Numbered from the stretch's first letter, positions 28,245-38,785 are shown. The stretch is DNA of 43,385 nucleotides from Pseudolabrys sp. (GCA_022841665.1 JALHRB010000029.1:1-43385); one strand, 5' to 3'. Notes: a model not told the origin generated them from the sequence alone. Made by a program: numbers and translations.

Positions 28245-29987
28245 GTGCTGCACGCCGAGAACCTCAAGGGCCTCATCATCTTCCTGGTCGTGGCCGGCGT
28301 GATCGTGCCGCTGTTTCACCGCGCCCGCATCGGCACGGTGCTCGGCTTTCTCATTGCCGGCGTTGCGCTCGGCCCGCACGGGCTCGCCCGCCTGGGCGAC
28401 TCCTACCCGTGGGTCCACTACGTCACCTTCGACGATCCCAAGCGCGCCGAGGTGCTGGCCGAGTTCGGCATCGTCGTCCTGCTGTTTCTGCTTGGACTTG
28501 AGCTGTCGCTGCAACGCTTCTGGCAGCTACGCCGCTACGTGCTCGGCGTCGGCCTGCTGCAGGTCGTCTTCACCACGCTCGCCATCGGCCTGACCGTGCG
28601 CTTTTCCGGCGGCGTGCCGCCGGCCGGCATCGTGCTCGGCCTCTGCTTGGCATTATCCTCGACCGCCATCGTGATGCAGCTCCTGACCGAGCAACACCGG
28701 GTCGCCGAGCCGACAGGCCGCATCGCGCTGTCCGTGCTGCTGTTCCAGGACCTGATGGTGGTGCCGATCCTGTTCATTGTCGGCTTGCTCGGGAGCGGCT
28801 CCAGCGCGAAGCCGAGGGGTATTGTCGACCTGATCGCGCCTTTCGCCGGCGCGCTCGGGGCCGTCATCGCGATCCTGCTGGTCGGCCGCTTCGTGGTGCG
28901 CCCGCTGCTGCATTCGGCGGTGCGTACCGGCAGCCGCGACCTGATCATGGCGATCGCGCTGCTGGTGCTCGTTGCGTCCGCGGTGGCGACCGGGCTTTCC
29001 GGGCTCTCGGTCGCGCTCGGCGCGTTTCTGGCCGGGCTGCTGCTCAGCGACAGCGAGGCGCGCCATAACATCGAGGTCGACCTCGAGCCGTTCAAGGGCC
29101 TGCTGCTCGGCATCTTCTTCATCACCGTCGGCACCAATGTCGACCTGTTCGCGGTCGCTCCCGACATCGGCTGGATCCTGCTCGGCGTCGCGGTGCTGAT
29201 GGTCGGCAAGGCGGCCATCGCCTATGGCGCGGCGCGCGCCTTCGGTGTGCAGCGCGCCGTCGCCGCCGAAGTCGCGCTGCTGCTGTCGCAGGCCGGCGAA
29301 TTCGCTTTCGTCGTGATCGGGGTGGCGCAGGCGGGTGCTTTGCTGACGCCGCGGTTGGCGGCCGGCGCGATAGCGGTGGTGGGCCTGAGCATGATGGCGA
29401 CGCCGCTGGTCGCGCTGCTGGGCCGTCATTTGGCCGAGCGCCTGCGCAACGCCGACCACGGCCGGCAGGAGCCCTTGCCCGACCCGGACGAATTCGAGGG
29501 GCACGTGGTGATCGGCGGCTGCGGCCGCGTCGGCCAACTCATCATGCGCACGCTCGAAGCCGAGAACGTGCCCTATGTCGGCCTCGACACCAATGGCGAC
29601 ACGGTGGGCGAGCTGCGCGCCAAGGGGCATGCGGTCTACTACGGCGACGCCGGGCGTCCTGAACTGCTGGAGCGCCTGGGCGCCGACCGTGCGCGCGCTT
29701 TCGTGGTCACGGTCAACAATCCGCGTGCGGCCGAGCGCATGGTCGCCGCGGCGCGCAGGATCAATCCGCAGGCGCCGGTCTTCGCCCGCGCCACCGACAG
29801 CGCGCATGCCGCGCGCCTGGTCGCGCTCGGCGCCGTGAGCGTAATCCCGGAGACGATCGAGGCGAGCCTCCAGCTCGCAGCCCGCGTGCTGGAGCAGCTC
29901 GAGCTGCCGGAGGAGGCCATCGATCAACGCGTAGCCGCGCTCCGCGACGCCGAGGTTGGCCGGCTGAAGGCGGGCGAGGGGGCCTGA
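28245..29987 (+). CDS. Kef-type K+/H+ antiporter (CPA2) with TrkA-N domain
   Basis: A 580-residue monovalent cation:proton antiporter-2 family member. About twelve membrane segments fill residues 5-385 (for example LGFLIAGVALGPHGLARLGD, FGIVVLLFLLGLELSLQRFW, LSSTAIVMQLLTEQ, all Kef signatures). A cytoplasmic RCK/TrkA-N domain follows from about 420 with the NAD-binding VVIGGCGRVGQLIMRTLEAENVPYVGLD. It exports K+ in exchange for H+, often under electrophile stress. The start is taken as GTG at 28245 with GGGAC upstream; the open frame before it is repeat sequence. KefB and KefC cannot be separated by eye. No KefF/G partner is adjacent. Confidence 0.9.
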   Translation: MLHAENLKGLIIFLVVAGVIVPLFHRARIGTVLGFLIAGVALGPHGLARLGDSYPWVHYVTFDDPKRAEVLAEFGIVVLLFLLGLELSLQRFWQLRRYVLGVGLLQVVFTTLAIGLTVRFSGGVPPAGIVLGLCLALSSTAIVMQLLTEQHRVAEPTGRIALSVLLFQDLMVVPILFIVGLLGSGSSAKPRGIVDLIAPFAGALGAVIAILLVGRFVVRPLLHSAVRTGSRDLIMAIALLVLVASAVATGLSGLSVALGAFLAGLLLSDSEARHNIEVDLEPFKGLLLGIFFITVGTNVDLFAVAPDIGWILLGVAVLMVGKAAIAYGAARAFGVQRAVAAEVALLLSQAGEFAFVVIGVAQAGALLTPRLAAGAIAVVGLSMMATPLVALLGRHLAERLRNADHGRQEPLPDPDEFEGHVVIGGCGRVGQLIMRTLEAENVPYVGLDTNGDTVGELRAKGHAVYYGDAGRPELLERLGADRARAFVVTVNNPRAAERMVAAARRINPQAPVFARATDSAHAARLVALGAVSVIPETIEASLQLAARVLEQLELPEEAIDQRVAALRDAEVGRLKAGEGA

Positions 29988-29996
29988 AAAGGCGGC

Positions 29997-31208
29997 CTAC
30001 GCCATCGCCTTCTTCAGGTTCTCGTCGACCTTGTCGAGGAAGCCGGTGGTGGACAGCCACTTCTGATCGGGGCCGACCAGCAGCGCGAGGTCCTTGGTCA
30101 TGAAGCCCGCTTCCACCGTGTCGACGCAGACTTTTTCGAGCGTGGCGGCGAACTTGGCCAGCGCGTCGTTGCCGTCGAGCTTGGCGCGGTGCGCCAGCCC
30201 GCGCGTCCAGGCGAAGATCGACGCGATCGAGTTGGTCGAGGTCTCCTTGCCCTTCTGGTGCTCGCGGTAGTGGCGCGTCACGGTGCCGTGCGCGGCCTCC
30301 GATTCCACCACTTTGCCGTCCGGCGTTGTCAGCACGGAAGTCATCAGGCCGAGCGAACCGAAGCCCTGCGCCACGATGTCGGACTGCACGTCGCCATCGT
30401 AGTTCTTGCAGGCCCAGACATAGCCGCCCGACCACTTGAGCGCGGCCGCCACCATGTCGTCGATCAGCCGGTGCTCGTAGGTGAGCTTCTTTTTCTCGAA
30501 CTCGGCCTTGAACTCCTTGTCGAACGTCTCCTGGAAGATATCCATGAAACGGCCGTCATAGACCTTGAGGATGGTGTTCTTGGACGAGAGATAGAGCGGG
30601 TAGCCGCGCGCCAGCGCATAGTTCATCGAGGCGCGGGCGAAATCGCGGATCGAGTCGTCGAGGTTGTACATCGCCATGGCGACGCCCGCGCCCGGGAACG
30701 TGAACACCTCGTGCTCGATCTTCTTGCCGTCCGGGGTGACGTAGCTCATCGTCAGCGTGGCGCCTTGCGGCACCGTGATGTCGGTGGCGCGGTACTGGTC
30801 GCCATAGGCGTGGCGGCCGATGATGATCGGCTTGGTCCAGCCCGGCACCAGCCGCGGCACGTTCCTGCAGATGATCGGCTCGCGGAAGATCACGCCGCCG
30901 AGGATGTTGCGGATGGTGCCGTTGGGCGATCGCCACATCTTCTTGAGGTTGAACTCCTTCACGCGCCCTTCGTCGGGGGTGATGGTGGCGCACTTCACCG
31001 CGACGCCGACTTCCTTGGTCTTGTTGGCGGCGTCGATGGTGATCTGGTCGTCGGTCTCGTCGCGCTTCTGGATGCTCAGGTCGTAATAGAGCAGGTCGAT
31101 ATCCAGGTACGGATGGATGAGCTTATCCTTGATCAGCTTCCAGATGATGCGGGTCATCTCGTCGCCGTCCATTTCGACGACGGGATTCTTCACTTTGATC
31201 TTCGCCAT
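29997..31208 (-). CDS. icd: NADP-dependent isocitrate dehydrogenase, homodimeric type
   Basis: Oxidises isocitrate to 2-oxoglutarate with NADP in the TCA cycle. The 403-residue product starts at the ATG at 31208 ([31 protein letters not shown]), the standard opening of the eukaryote-like subfamily II enzymes found in rhizobia. Substrate and metal motifs are visible: [12 protein letters not shown], and the signature [25 protein letters not shown]. Convergent to the antiporter gene with a 9-nt gap. A second, monomeric isocitrate dehydrogenase lies 1.6 kb away on the same strand. Confidence 0.97.
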   Translation of the reverse strand: MAKIKVKNPVVEMDGDEMTRIIWKLIKDKLIHPYLDIDLLYYDLSIQKRDETDDQITIDAANKTKEVGVAVKCATITPDEGRVKEFNLKKMWRSPNGTIRNILGGVIFREPIICRNVPRLVPGWTKPIIIGRHAYGDQYRATDITVPQGATLTMSYVTPDGKKIEHEVFTFPGAGVAMAMYNLDDSIRDFARASMNYALARGYPLYLSSKNTILKVYDGRFMDIFQETFDKEFKAEFEKKKLTYEHRLIDDMVAAALKWSGGYVWACKNYDGDVQSDIVAQGFGSLGLMTSVLTTPDGKVVESEAAHGTVTRHYREHQKGKETSTNSIASIFAWTRGLAHRAKLDGNDALAKFAATLEKVCVDTVEAGFMTKDLALLVGPDQKWLSTTGFLDKVDENLKKAMA

Positions 31209-31527
31209 ATTCAGGAGCCACCTTTTGAAAGCCGGCATCGGCAACTGACGGAAAAATTCAGCGCGCGTGTCTAAACGCCGCGCCCGCAGCCGCTTCGGGC
31301 TCTATAGCATCGACTTTCCTGGCGAGAAAGCCGCGCCGTTCCGTGGACTTAGGTCGCATCCGCCGCTGGGTCGCAAGCGAACCGTTCACAGAACTGTTAT
31401 TGCGAGCTGTCGCGCTCTTCGCCTCCCGCAACTGGGAAATCGGTCGCAACCGCACTAAATTCAGCACGTCGCACGCTTGGTGCCGTCCTCTCGGAGGAGC
31501 ACGGAGCAGTCGCCAGAAGGAATCGAG
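31209..31527. other. Divergent control region between icd and the Tat-exported gene
   Basis: 319 nt without a supportable gene. It should hold promoters for icd (leftward) and the two-gene unit to the right. Besides the palindrome at 31380-31398 there is a small TCCTC-TCG-GAGGA hairpin about 35 nt before the rightward start. No repeat-family element is present, unlike most gaps of this size here. Confidence 0.5.
31380..31398. promoter_or_regulatory. Near-perfect palindrome, possible operator
   Basis: AACCGTTC-ACA-GAACTGTT: two 8-base arms with one mismatch around ACA. It lies in the divergent gap 130 bp before the Tat-exported gene. GAAC also recurs with an 8-base spacing (31379-31394), so it is not a standard LexA box. 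The size and symmetry fit a dimeric repressor site; the factor is unknown. Confidence 0.4.
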
Positions 31528-32016
31528 ATGACCAATTTCGTATTCAATCGCCGCAACCTCCTCGCCGCCGGCGGCTCCGTCCTGGCAACCGGCATTTCCG
31601 GGCTGCTGTTGCCGGCACGCGCGCAAGGCCTCGCACCGACCGTTTCGATGCCGGGCGGTGCCAACAACTACCGCAAGGGCGCGCCGATCGTGGATCGGAT
31701 CGGCAAGGGCGGCTTCTGGATGACGGGCACCGTACGGCGCGCGGGTGACGGGGCTCCGCTCGCCGGGCAGCGCGTCCATATATGGGCGCACACGACCGAA
31801 GGACGGGAAGAGGACCAGCGCAGTCATGGGGCCACGCTTACCGACAAGAACGGGGTGTTCCGTCTCGAGATGCCGCAGATCGTGCCCGTCTTTGGCCAGC
31901 CGCACGGTCACCTCGCGTATGACAGCGGTGAGTTCAAAACCGTCTTTCTGCGGCCGGTGATGCGCAGCGCAAAGGATACCAGTCTGGAAGCGCACTTCGT
32001 CCTTCAGCCGGCCTGA
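31528..32016 (+). CDS. Tat-exported intradiol-dioxygenase-like protein
   Basis: A 162-residue protein. The ATG at 31528 follows GAAGGAA and opens a twin-arginine signal (FNRRNLLAAGGS, cleavage near ARAQG at about 33). The mature part resembles the intradiol ring-cleavage dioxygenase beta-sandwich: LAGQRVHIWAHTTEG, LTDKNGVFRLEMP, GQPHGHLAY. The HxH pair is present (126, 128), but the two Tyr ligands of catalytic intradiol enzymes are not at the expected places (EGREED in place of GRY; Leu 113 thirteen before the first His). Further His at 84, 88 and 100 could bind metal. It is cotranscribed with the membrane protein 19 nt downstream. Enzyme activity is uncertain. Confidence 0.75.
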   Translation: MTNFVFNRRNLLAAGGSVLATGISGLLLPARAQGLAPTVSMPGGANNYRKGAPIVDRIGKGGFWMTGTVRRAGDGAPLAGQRVHIWAHTTEGREEDQRSHGATLTDKNGVFRLEMPQIVPVFGQPHGHLAYDSGEFKTVFLRPVMRSAKDTSLEAHFVLQPA

Positions 32017-32035
32017 CCTCATTGGGAACAACGGA

Positions 32036-32638
32036 ATGAGATTGGCGAAGGTGACCCTGATCTGGGCCGCCCTTGCAGCCGCCATTTGCGTGCCGGTCGT
32101 CGCTGCCGCGGCAAGCCCGCTGCTCGCATGGCGCGATCCGGTCTACATACTGGCCTGCTTCGCAGGGATGATCGCGCTCGGCCTCGTGCTCGTTCAGCCC
32201 TTGCTGATAGCCGGATACCTGCCGGGACTGCCGGCTTATCGGGGACGCCGTGTGCACTACTGGATCGGCGGCGCGCTGGTCGTGACGCTGTTGGTCCATG
32301 TCGGGGGGCTTTGGATCACCAGTCCGCCCGACATGATCGACGCTCTTCTCTTCCGGTCGCCGACGCCGTTCTCCCCCTTCGGCGTGGTCGCCATGTGGGC
32401 AATCTTGGCCGTCGCGCTTTTGGCTGCATTGCGCCGGCGACTGGGAATGGGACCGCGAAGCTGGCGCATCGTTCATATGGCGCTGGCGGCGGTCATCGTC
32501 GCAGGCAGCGTGGTCCATTGCATGCTGGTCGAGGGGACGATGGAGACGATGTCGAAAGCCGTCCTTTGCGCACTGGTCCTCGCGGCGGCCATCAAAGTCA
32601 TGGCTGACGTATGGGTGCGAAGAAAACCCGCCCGATGA
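32036..32638 (+). CDS. Ferric-reductase-like transmembrane protein, probable di-heme cytochrome b
   Basis: A 200-residue membrane protein with about six segments. Four histidines are arranged as two pairs, His74/His88 and His147/His161, each 14 apart on membrane helices: the pattern that binds two b-hemes in ferric reductases, NADPH oxidases and MsrQ/YedZ. No FAD or NADPH domain is attached, so electrons must come from quinol or a partner. It follows the Tat-exported protein by 19 nt, which recalls MsrP/MsrQ, where the heme protein feeds an exported enzyme. A hairpin overlaps the stop codon. The pairing is inferred from position. Confidence 0.78.
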   Translation: MRLAKVTLIWAALAAAICVPVVAAAASPLLAWRDPVYILACFAGMIALGLVLVQPLLIAGYLPGLPAYRGRRVHYWIGGALVVTLLVHVGGLWITSPPDMIDALLFRSPTPFSPFGVVAMWAILAVALLAALRRRLGMGPRSWRIVHMALAAVIVAGSVVHCMLVEGTMETMSKAVLCALVLAAAIKVMADVWVRRKPAR

Positions 32639-32658
32639 AGCCATCGCCGAGCGGGTTT
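32624..32658 (+). terminator. Possible terminator overlapping the stop of the heme-protein gene
   Basis: AAACCCGC (32624-32631) and GCGGGTTT (32651-32658) form an 8-bp stem with a 19-nt loop that contains the stop codon. Only a short T-run (TTTGTTG) follows, so efficiency is uncertain. Confidence 0.5.
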
Positions 32659-32675
32659 GTTGAGCAGTTCCCTTC

Positions 32676-32762
32676 GTAGGGTGGGCTAAGCGAAGCGAGC
32701 CCACCACGAAAGCGGTAAGGCGCTCGGTGGGCTAAGGCGTTGCGCGCCTTAGCCCACCCTAC
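32676..32762. repeat. Palindromic intergenic repeat, family F
   Basis: A perfect 15-bp outer inverted repeat, GTAGGGTGGGCTAAG (32676-32690) / CTTAGCCCACCCTAC (32748-32762). Inside are CGAAGCG, GGTGGGCTAAGGCG and GCGCGCCTTAGCC blocks. The GTAGGGTGGGC...GCCCACCCTAC motif is a widespread bacterial intergenic repeat type. It separates the convergent heme-protein and idh genes. Confidence 0.85.
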
Positions 32763-32798
32763 AATGTCGCCTCACGTTACCGAAAGGAGAGCGCCGCG

Positions 32799-35024
<2,226 letters not shown>

Positions 35025-35302
35025 TCACACCTCTGGTCGCCGTGCTTGATTGGGCCGACCGGAAACTGACCATCGACGGGCGCGGGGAAAGGCTTTCCCC
35101 GAGGCCCTCAAATGCATTGTTCGCGGCGCGGAAACCGCCAATCGGGAATCCGACTGACGGGAGCGGCGCGCGCCCTATAGCATCCGTCCCCGGCTGGTAA
35201 AAGCCTTGTTAGCAGGTGCGGGATGACCGCCGCTTGACGCCAGCGGCCGGCTTGGGCACGGGCTTTAAGCCTGCCGGGGATTGCCCGCTTAAGGAGCACT
35301 GC

Positions 35303-36502
35303 ATGCCGGGCGCCGGCACCGACAAAACCAAACGCTGGATCGAGCAGCCGGGCCCTATCGTGGTGCTGGTCGAGCCGCAGCTCGGCGAGAACATCGGCGC
35401 GGTGGCGCGCGCCATGGCCAATTTCGGGCTGTCGCGGCTGCGGCTGGTGAAGCCCTTGCAGGGCTGGCCGAACGAGCGCGCCAAGGTCATGGCGGCGGGC
35501 GCCGACCGCGTGCTCGACAACGCCACGCTGCATGACAGTCTGAGCGCCGCGCTCGCCGACTGCACCTTCGTGCTGGCGACGACCGCGCGCAACCACGACC
35601 AGGCCAAGCCGGTGGTCGGGCCGGACGCGGCGGCGGCCGAGATGGTGCCGCGGGTATCGTCCGGCGAGACCGTGGCGCTGGTGTTCGGGCGCGAGCGCTA
35701 CGGGCTGGAGAACCACGAGGTCGGGCTTGCCGACCGCATCCTGACGCTGCCGGTCAACCCGGCCTTCGCCTCGCTCAATCTGGCGCAGGCGGTGATCGTC
35801 GTCGCCTATGAATGGTTCAAGGCGAGCGGCGGCGAACTTCCCTTCACCATGCCGGAGAAATCGCCGCCGGCGCCCAAGCAGCAGCTCGAGGCCTTCTTCG
35901 GCGACCTCGAAACCGAGCTGGAGCGGGTCGAATGGTTCCGGCCCGAGGAGAAGCGCGGCACCATGGTGGTGAACCTGCGCAACATCTTCACGCGCATGGC
36001 GCTCACCCAGCAGGACGTCCGCACGCTGCACGGCGTGATCATGGCGATCGCGCAGGGGCGCAAAGGTCCCGCGCGCGGCGGCGTGCTCGATCCGGCCGAG
36101 GCGCAGAAGCTGCGCGACCTGATCGCCGAGCAGGGGACCGAGCGCGTCCTGCAGGAGCGCGCGCCGGTGCGCGGGCTGGCGCGCCTTCTGCGCAGAAACC
36201 CGACCGAGGCCGAGCGCACGTTGTGGCGAGCGCTGGTCAACGACCGGCGCTTTGCCGGCCGCGGTTTCAAGCGGCAGGTGCCGGTCGGCCCGCATATGGC
36301 CGACTTCGTGTCGTTCCCGCTGCGCTGTGTGATCGAGTTGGTGCCGCCTGGCGAAGCTGAGGACGCTGTTCGCGCGCGCGCGGGGCGGCGCCAGTGGCTG
36401 GCCGAGCACGACTACCGGGTGGTGGAGGTGCCGGCGGACGCGGTCGACAAGGATATCGCGGCGGTGCTGGATGGCCTCGCCGCCAAAGTGTCAGCCCTTT
36501 AG
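35303..36502 (+). CDS. trmJ: TrmJ-type tRNA methyltransferase fused to a DUF559 nuclease-like domain
   Basis: The N-terminal about 255 residues are a SpoU/TrmH-family 2'-O-methyltransferase of the TrmJ type, which methylates position 32 of certain tRNAs: VLVEPQLGENIGAVARAMANFG, VALVFGRERYGLENHEV and the knot motif PAFASLNLAQAVIVVAYE. Residues about 292-393 are an added DUF559 domain (PD-(D/E)XK nuclease-like): LLRRNPTEAERTLWRAL, GFKRQVPVGPHMADFV. Asp 334 and Glu 345 are kept, but the usual VDGGQH after the Glu is replaced by LVPPGEA, so nuclease activity is doubtful. ATG at 35303 with AAGGAG upstream. Its 3' end overlaps the aldolase gene by 12 nt. Confidence 0.88.
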   Translation: MPGAGTDKTKRWIEQPGPIVVLVEPQLGENIGAVARAMANFGLSRLRLVKPLQGWPNERAKVMAAGADRVLDNATLHDSLSAALADCTFVLATTARNHDQAKPVVGPDAAAAEMVPRVSSGETVALVFGRERYGLENHEVGLADRILTLPVNPAFASLNLAQAVIVVAYEWFKASGGELPFTMPEKSPPAPKQQLEAFFGDLETELERVEWFRPEEKRGTMVVNLRNIFTRMALTQQDVRTLHGVIMAIAQGRKGPARGGVLDPAEAQKLRDLIAEQGTERVLQERAPVRGLARLLRRNPTEAERTLWRALVNDRRFAGRGFKRQVPVGPHMADFVSFPLRCVIELVPPGEAEDAVRARAGRRQWLAEHDYRVVEVPADAVDKDIAAVLDGLAAKVSAL

Positions 36503-37267
36503 CGCCTTCAGCATCGCGGCCGCACCTTCGCGCACGAGGCCGAGATCGCTGCCGATGGTGATGAAGCGGAAGCCGCGCTTGGCCATCGCCAGCGCGCGCT
36601 CGGTGTCGCGGCAATAGATGCCGGGGATCTTGCCGGCCTTCTTGGCCGCCGCGCAGATCGTGTCGATGGCCTGCTCGACCTGCGGCGCGGTCACGTCTTG
36701 CGCCGTGCCGCCGCTCAAGGCGGTGGAGAGGTCGTAGGGGCCGACGAACAGCGCGTCGATGCCGGGCGTCGCCGCGATCGCCTCGACATTGCCGAGCGCG
36801 GTCTTGGTCTCGATCATGGCCAGCGTGAGCGTGCCGTCATTGGCCTCGCGCAGGTAGTCGACGGGCACGCCGCGGCCTTGCAGCGCCATGGCCCGTTGCG
36901 GGCCCCAACTGCGCTCGCCGAGCGGGGGATACTTGGCCACCGCGGCGAAGGCGCGCGCGTCGGCCGGCGTGTTGATCATGGGCGCGATGATCGCCTCGCC
37001 GCCCACGTCGAGCGCGCGCGACACGAAGGCAAAATCGTTGAGCGGCACCCGCACGATCGGCGCAGCCCCGCCGTGATGCACGGCGCCGACCCCGGCGATC
37101 AGCGAGGCGGTGTCCCACAGGCCGTGCTGGATATCGAGCACGACTGCGGCAAAGCCTTCGCGCGCGATGGTCTCGGCTGCCGCGGGCGAGGCCAGCGTGC
37201 ACCAAGCCGAATAGACCGTTTCGCCGGCGCGCAGCCGTCGGGCGAGGGCGAAGGGGGTAGCGGTCAC
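36491..37267 (-). CDS. HpcH/HpaI-family class II aldolase
   Basis: A 258-residue pyruvate-dependent aldolase of the HpcH/HpaI/citrate-lyase family. Landmarks: WCTLASPAAAETIAREGFAAVVLDIQHG (with the catalytic His of the DxQHG motif), VGGEAIIAPMINTPADARAF, RSWGPQRA, LAMIETKTALGNVEAI, and DALFVGPYDLSTAL, which holds metal and substrate residues. Such enzymes split 2-keto-3-deoxy acid type substrates; the exact one is unknown. The start is GTG at 37267 with GAGAGGG upstream; the frame beyond it is repeat sequence. The 3' end overlaps the trmJ end by 12 nt (convergent). Confidence 0.87.
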   Translation of the reverse strand: MTATPFALARRLRAGETVYSAWCTLASPAAAETIAREGFAAVVLDIQHGLWDTASLIAGVGAVHHGGAAPIVRVPLNDFAFVSRALDVGGEAIIAPMINTPADARAFAAVAKYPPLGERSWGPQRAMALQGRGVPVDYLREANDGTLTLAMIETKTALGNVEAIAATPGIDALFVGPYDLSTALSGGTAQDVTAPQVEQAIDTICAAAKKAGKIPGIYCRDTERALAMAKRGFRFITIGSDLGLVREGAAAMLKALKG

Positions 37268-37283
37268 AACGACCCTCTCACCT

Positions 37284-37394
37284 TTCCCGGGCGCAGCGCA
37301 GCACGCAGTGGTGCGCTGCAGACCCGGGATCGCAGAATTTGGGACGGTCCCGGCTCTGCGGTGCACCGCTGCGCGCTGCACCGCGTCCGGGACA
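37284..37394. repeat. Composite palindromic repeat, family G
   Basis: The left unit TCCCGGGCGCAGCGCAGCAC...GTGCGCTGCAGACCCGGGA is an imperfect hairpin with GCAGTGGTGC at its centre. The right unit GGGACGGTCCCGG...GCGGTGCACCGC...CCGCGTCCGGGAC is a second. Together they fill nearly all of the gap between the zeta-subunit gene and the aldolase. Confidence 0.8.
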
Positions 37395-37397
37395 CGG

Positions 37398-37715
37398 TCA
37401 GCCGCTCTTTTTGATCTGGTCGATGGCCTGGCCGAGCAATTCGACCATCTGTGCGCGCACCTGCGCTTCGCCGACGCCCTTGCCCTCCAGGTCCTTCACG
37501 ACCTTGCGCAGCACGTCGTTGTCGCCCGACTCCTCGAAGTCGGCCAAAACCACTTCCTTGGCGTAAGCCTCGGCGTCGGCACCCGTTTTGCCGAGCACGC
37601 CGGCGGCCCACAGGCCGAGCAGCTTGTTGCGGCGGGCCATCGCCTTGAACTGCAATTCCTCGTCATGCGCGAATTTCTTCTCGAAGCCTTCTTCGCGCTT
37701 GTCGAACGTGGTCAT
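37398..37715 (-). CDS. F1-ATPase zeta subunit (DUF1476), ATP hydrolysis inhibitor
   Basis: A 105-residue protein of the DUF1476 family, whose Paracoccus member is the zeta subunit that blocks ATP hydrolysis by F1F0-ATP synthase through its N-terminal helix. The family opening is clear: MTTFDKREEGFEKKFAHDEELQFKAMARRNKLLGLWAAG. It continues with AYAKEVVLADFEESGDNDVLRKV and ends in a helix LLGQAIDQIKKSG. ATG at 37715 with GAGGGGCGG upstream. It is divergent from purC, an arrangement familiar in Alphaproteobacteria. Cytoplasmic, bound to F1. Confidence 0.92.
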   Translation of the reverse strand: MTTFDKREEGFEKKFAHDEELQFKAMARRNKLLGLWAAGVLGKTGADAEAYAKEVVLADFEESGDNDVLRKVVKDLEGKGVGEAQVRAQMVELLGQAIDQIKKSG

Positions 37716-38017
37716 ACCGCCCCTCGTTTCTTGCGATCGCAGGATCGCATACACACCTAATTCCGCCTGCGCCTTGCATATAGCCGCGTAGGCGTCAAGG
37801 CAACATGGGTGATCGAATTTGCGGCGAAATTGCGGAGTGGAAAACAGGGCGGCACGTCGATTGTGCTGCCCGGACCATTGGGCTAGGTTGCCCACGTGCC
37901 CGGCCCGTTCGCGCGAGAATCGCTGCCCGGTCCGGTCCCGCCGCCGCGGATCTTAAGACGCTGTTGAAGAGGAGCCACGGCACCCAGATGGACTTTCAAA
38001 AACCACGGTACACTCCC
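37716..38017. other. Divergent control region between zeta-subunit gene and purC
   Basis: 302 nt without a supportable gene. A 6-bp hairpin GCGATC-GCAG-GATCGC (37733-37748) lies in the leader of the leftward gene. GAGGAG at about 37971 could serve a longer purC start at 37988. No riboswitch-like structure was recognised. Confidence 0.5.
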
Positions 38018-38785
38018 ATGAGCCGCCGTCGCCGCATTTACGAGGGCAAGGCGAAGGTCCTCTATGAGGGTCCGGAGCCGGGAACGCTGATTCAGCATTT
38101 CAAGGACGACGCCACCGCCTTCAACGCCAAAAAGCACGAAGTGATCGAGGGCAAGGGCGTCCTCAACAACCGCATCTCGGAATATGTGTTCCAGCACCTC
38201 AACGACATCGGGGTGCCGACGCATTTCATCCGCCGGCTCAACATGCGCGAGCAGCTGATCCGCGAGGTGGAAATCATTCCGCTCGAGGTGGTGGTGCGCA
38301 ACGTCGCCGCCGGCTCGCTGGCGCAGCGCCTCGGCATCGACGAAGGCACGCAACTTCCGCGCTCGATCATCGAGTTCTATTACAAGAACGACAAGCTCAA
38401 CGACCCGATGGTGTCGGAGGAGCACATTACCGCCTTCGGCTGGGCCTCGCCGCAGGAGATCGACGACATCATGGCGCTCGCCATCCGCGTCAACGATTTC
38501 TTGTCAGGCCTTTTCCTCGGCGTCGGCATCCGCCTGGTCGATTTCAAGATGGAAACCGGCCGGCTGTGGGAAAACGACGTCATGCGCATCGTCGTGGCCG
38601 ACGAGATTTCGCCCGACTCGTGCCGGCTTTGGGACATCAAGACCAACGACAAGCTCGACAAGGACCGGTTCCGCCGCGACCTGGGCGGGCTGGTCGAGGC
38701 CTATACCGAAGTGGCCAAGCGCCTTGGCATCGTGAGCGAAGGCGAGCGGCCGCAAGGCACCGGCCCGGTGCTGGTGAAAGGCTGA
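38018..38785 (+). CDS. purC: Phosphoribosylaminoimidazole-succinocarboxamide synthase
   Basis: Joins CAIR and aspartate with ATP to make SAICAR in purine synthesis. From the ATG at 38018 the product is 255 residues, the typical bacterial length, opening [22 protein letters not shown]. Signatures: [20 protein letters not shown] and [16 protein letters not shown], plus [12 protein letters not shown]. An in-frame ATG at 37988 would add ten residues and has GAGGAG 12-13 nt upstream; family similarity favours 38018. It heads purC-purS-purQ-purL, but a hairpin and a long repeat separate it from purS. Confidence 0.96.
   Translation: MSRRRRIYEGKAKVLYEGPEPGTLIQHFKDDATAFNAKKHEVIEGKGVLNNRISEYVFQHLNDIGVPTHFIRRLNMREQLIREVEIIPLEVVVRNVAAGSLAQRLGIDEGTQLPRSIIEFYYKNDKLNDPMVSEEHITAFGWASPQEIDDIMALAIRVNDFLSGLFLGVGIRLVDFKMETGRLWENDVMRIVVADEISPDSCRLWDIKTNDKLDKDRFRRDLGGLVEAYTEVAKRLGIVSEGERPQGTGPVLVKG

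Noticed and set aside
31379-31394. LexA box near the Tat-exported gene (GAAC...GAAC)
   Set aside because: The spacing is eight bases, not seven; symmetry fits a different kind of operator.
32676-32762. CRISPR-like repeat array
   Set aside because: Only one inverted element, without regularly spaced direct repeats.
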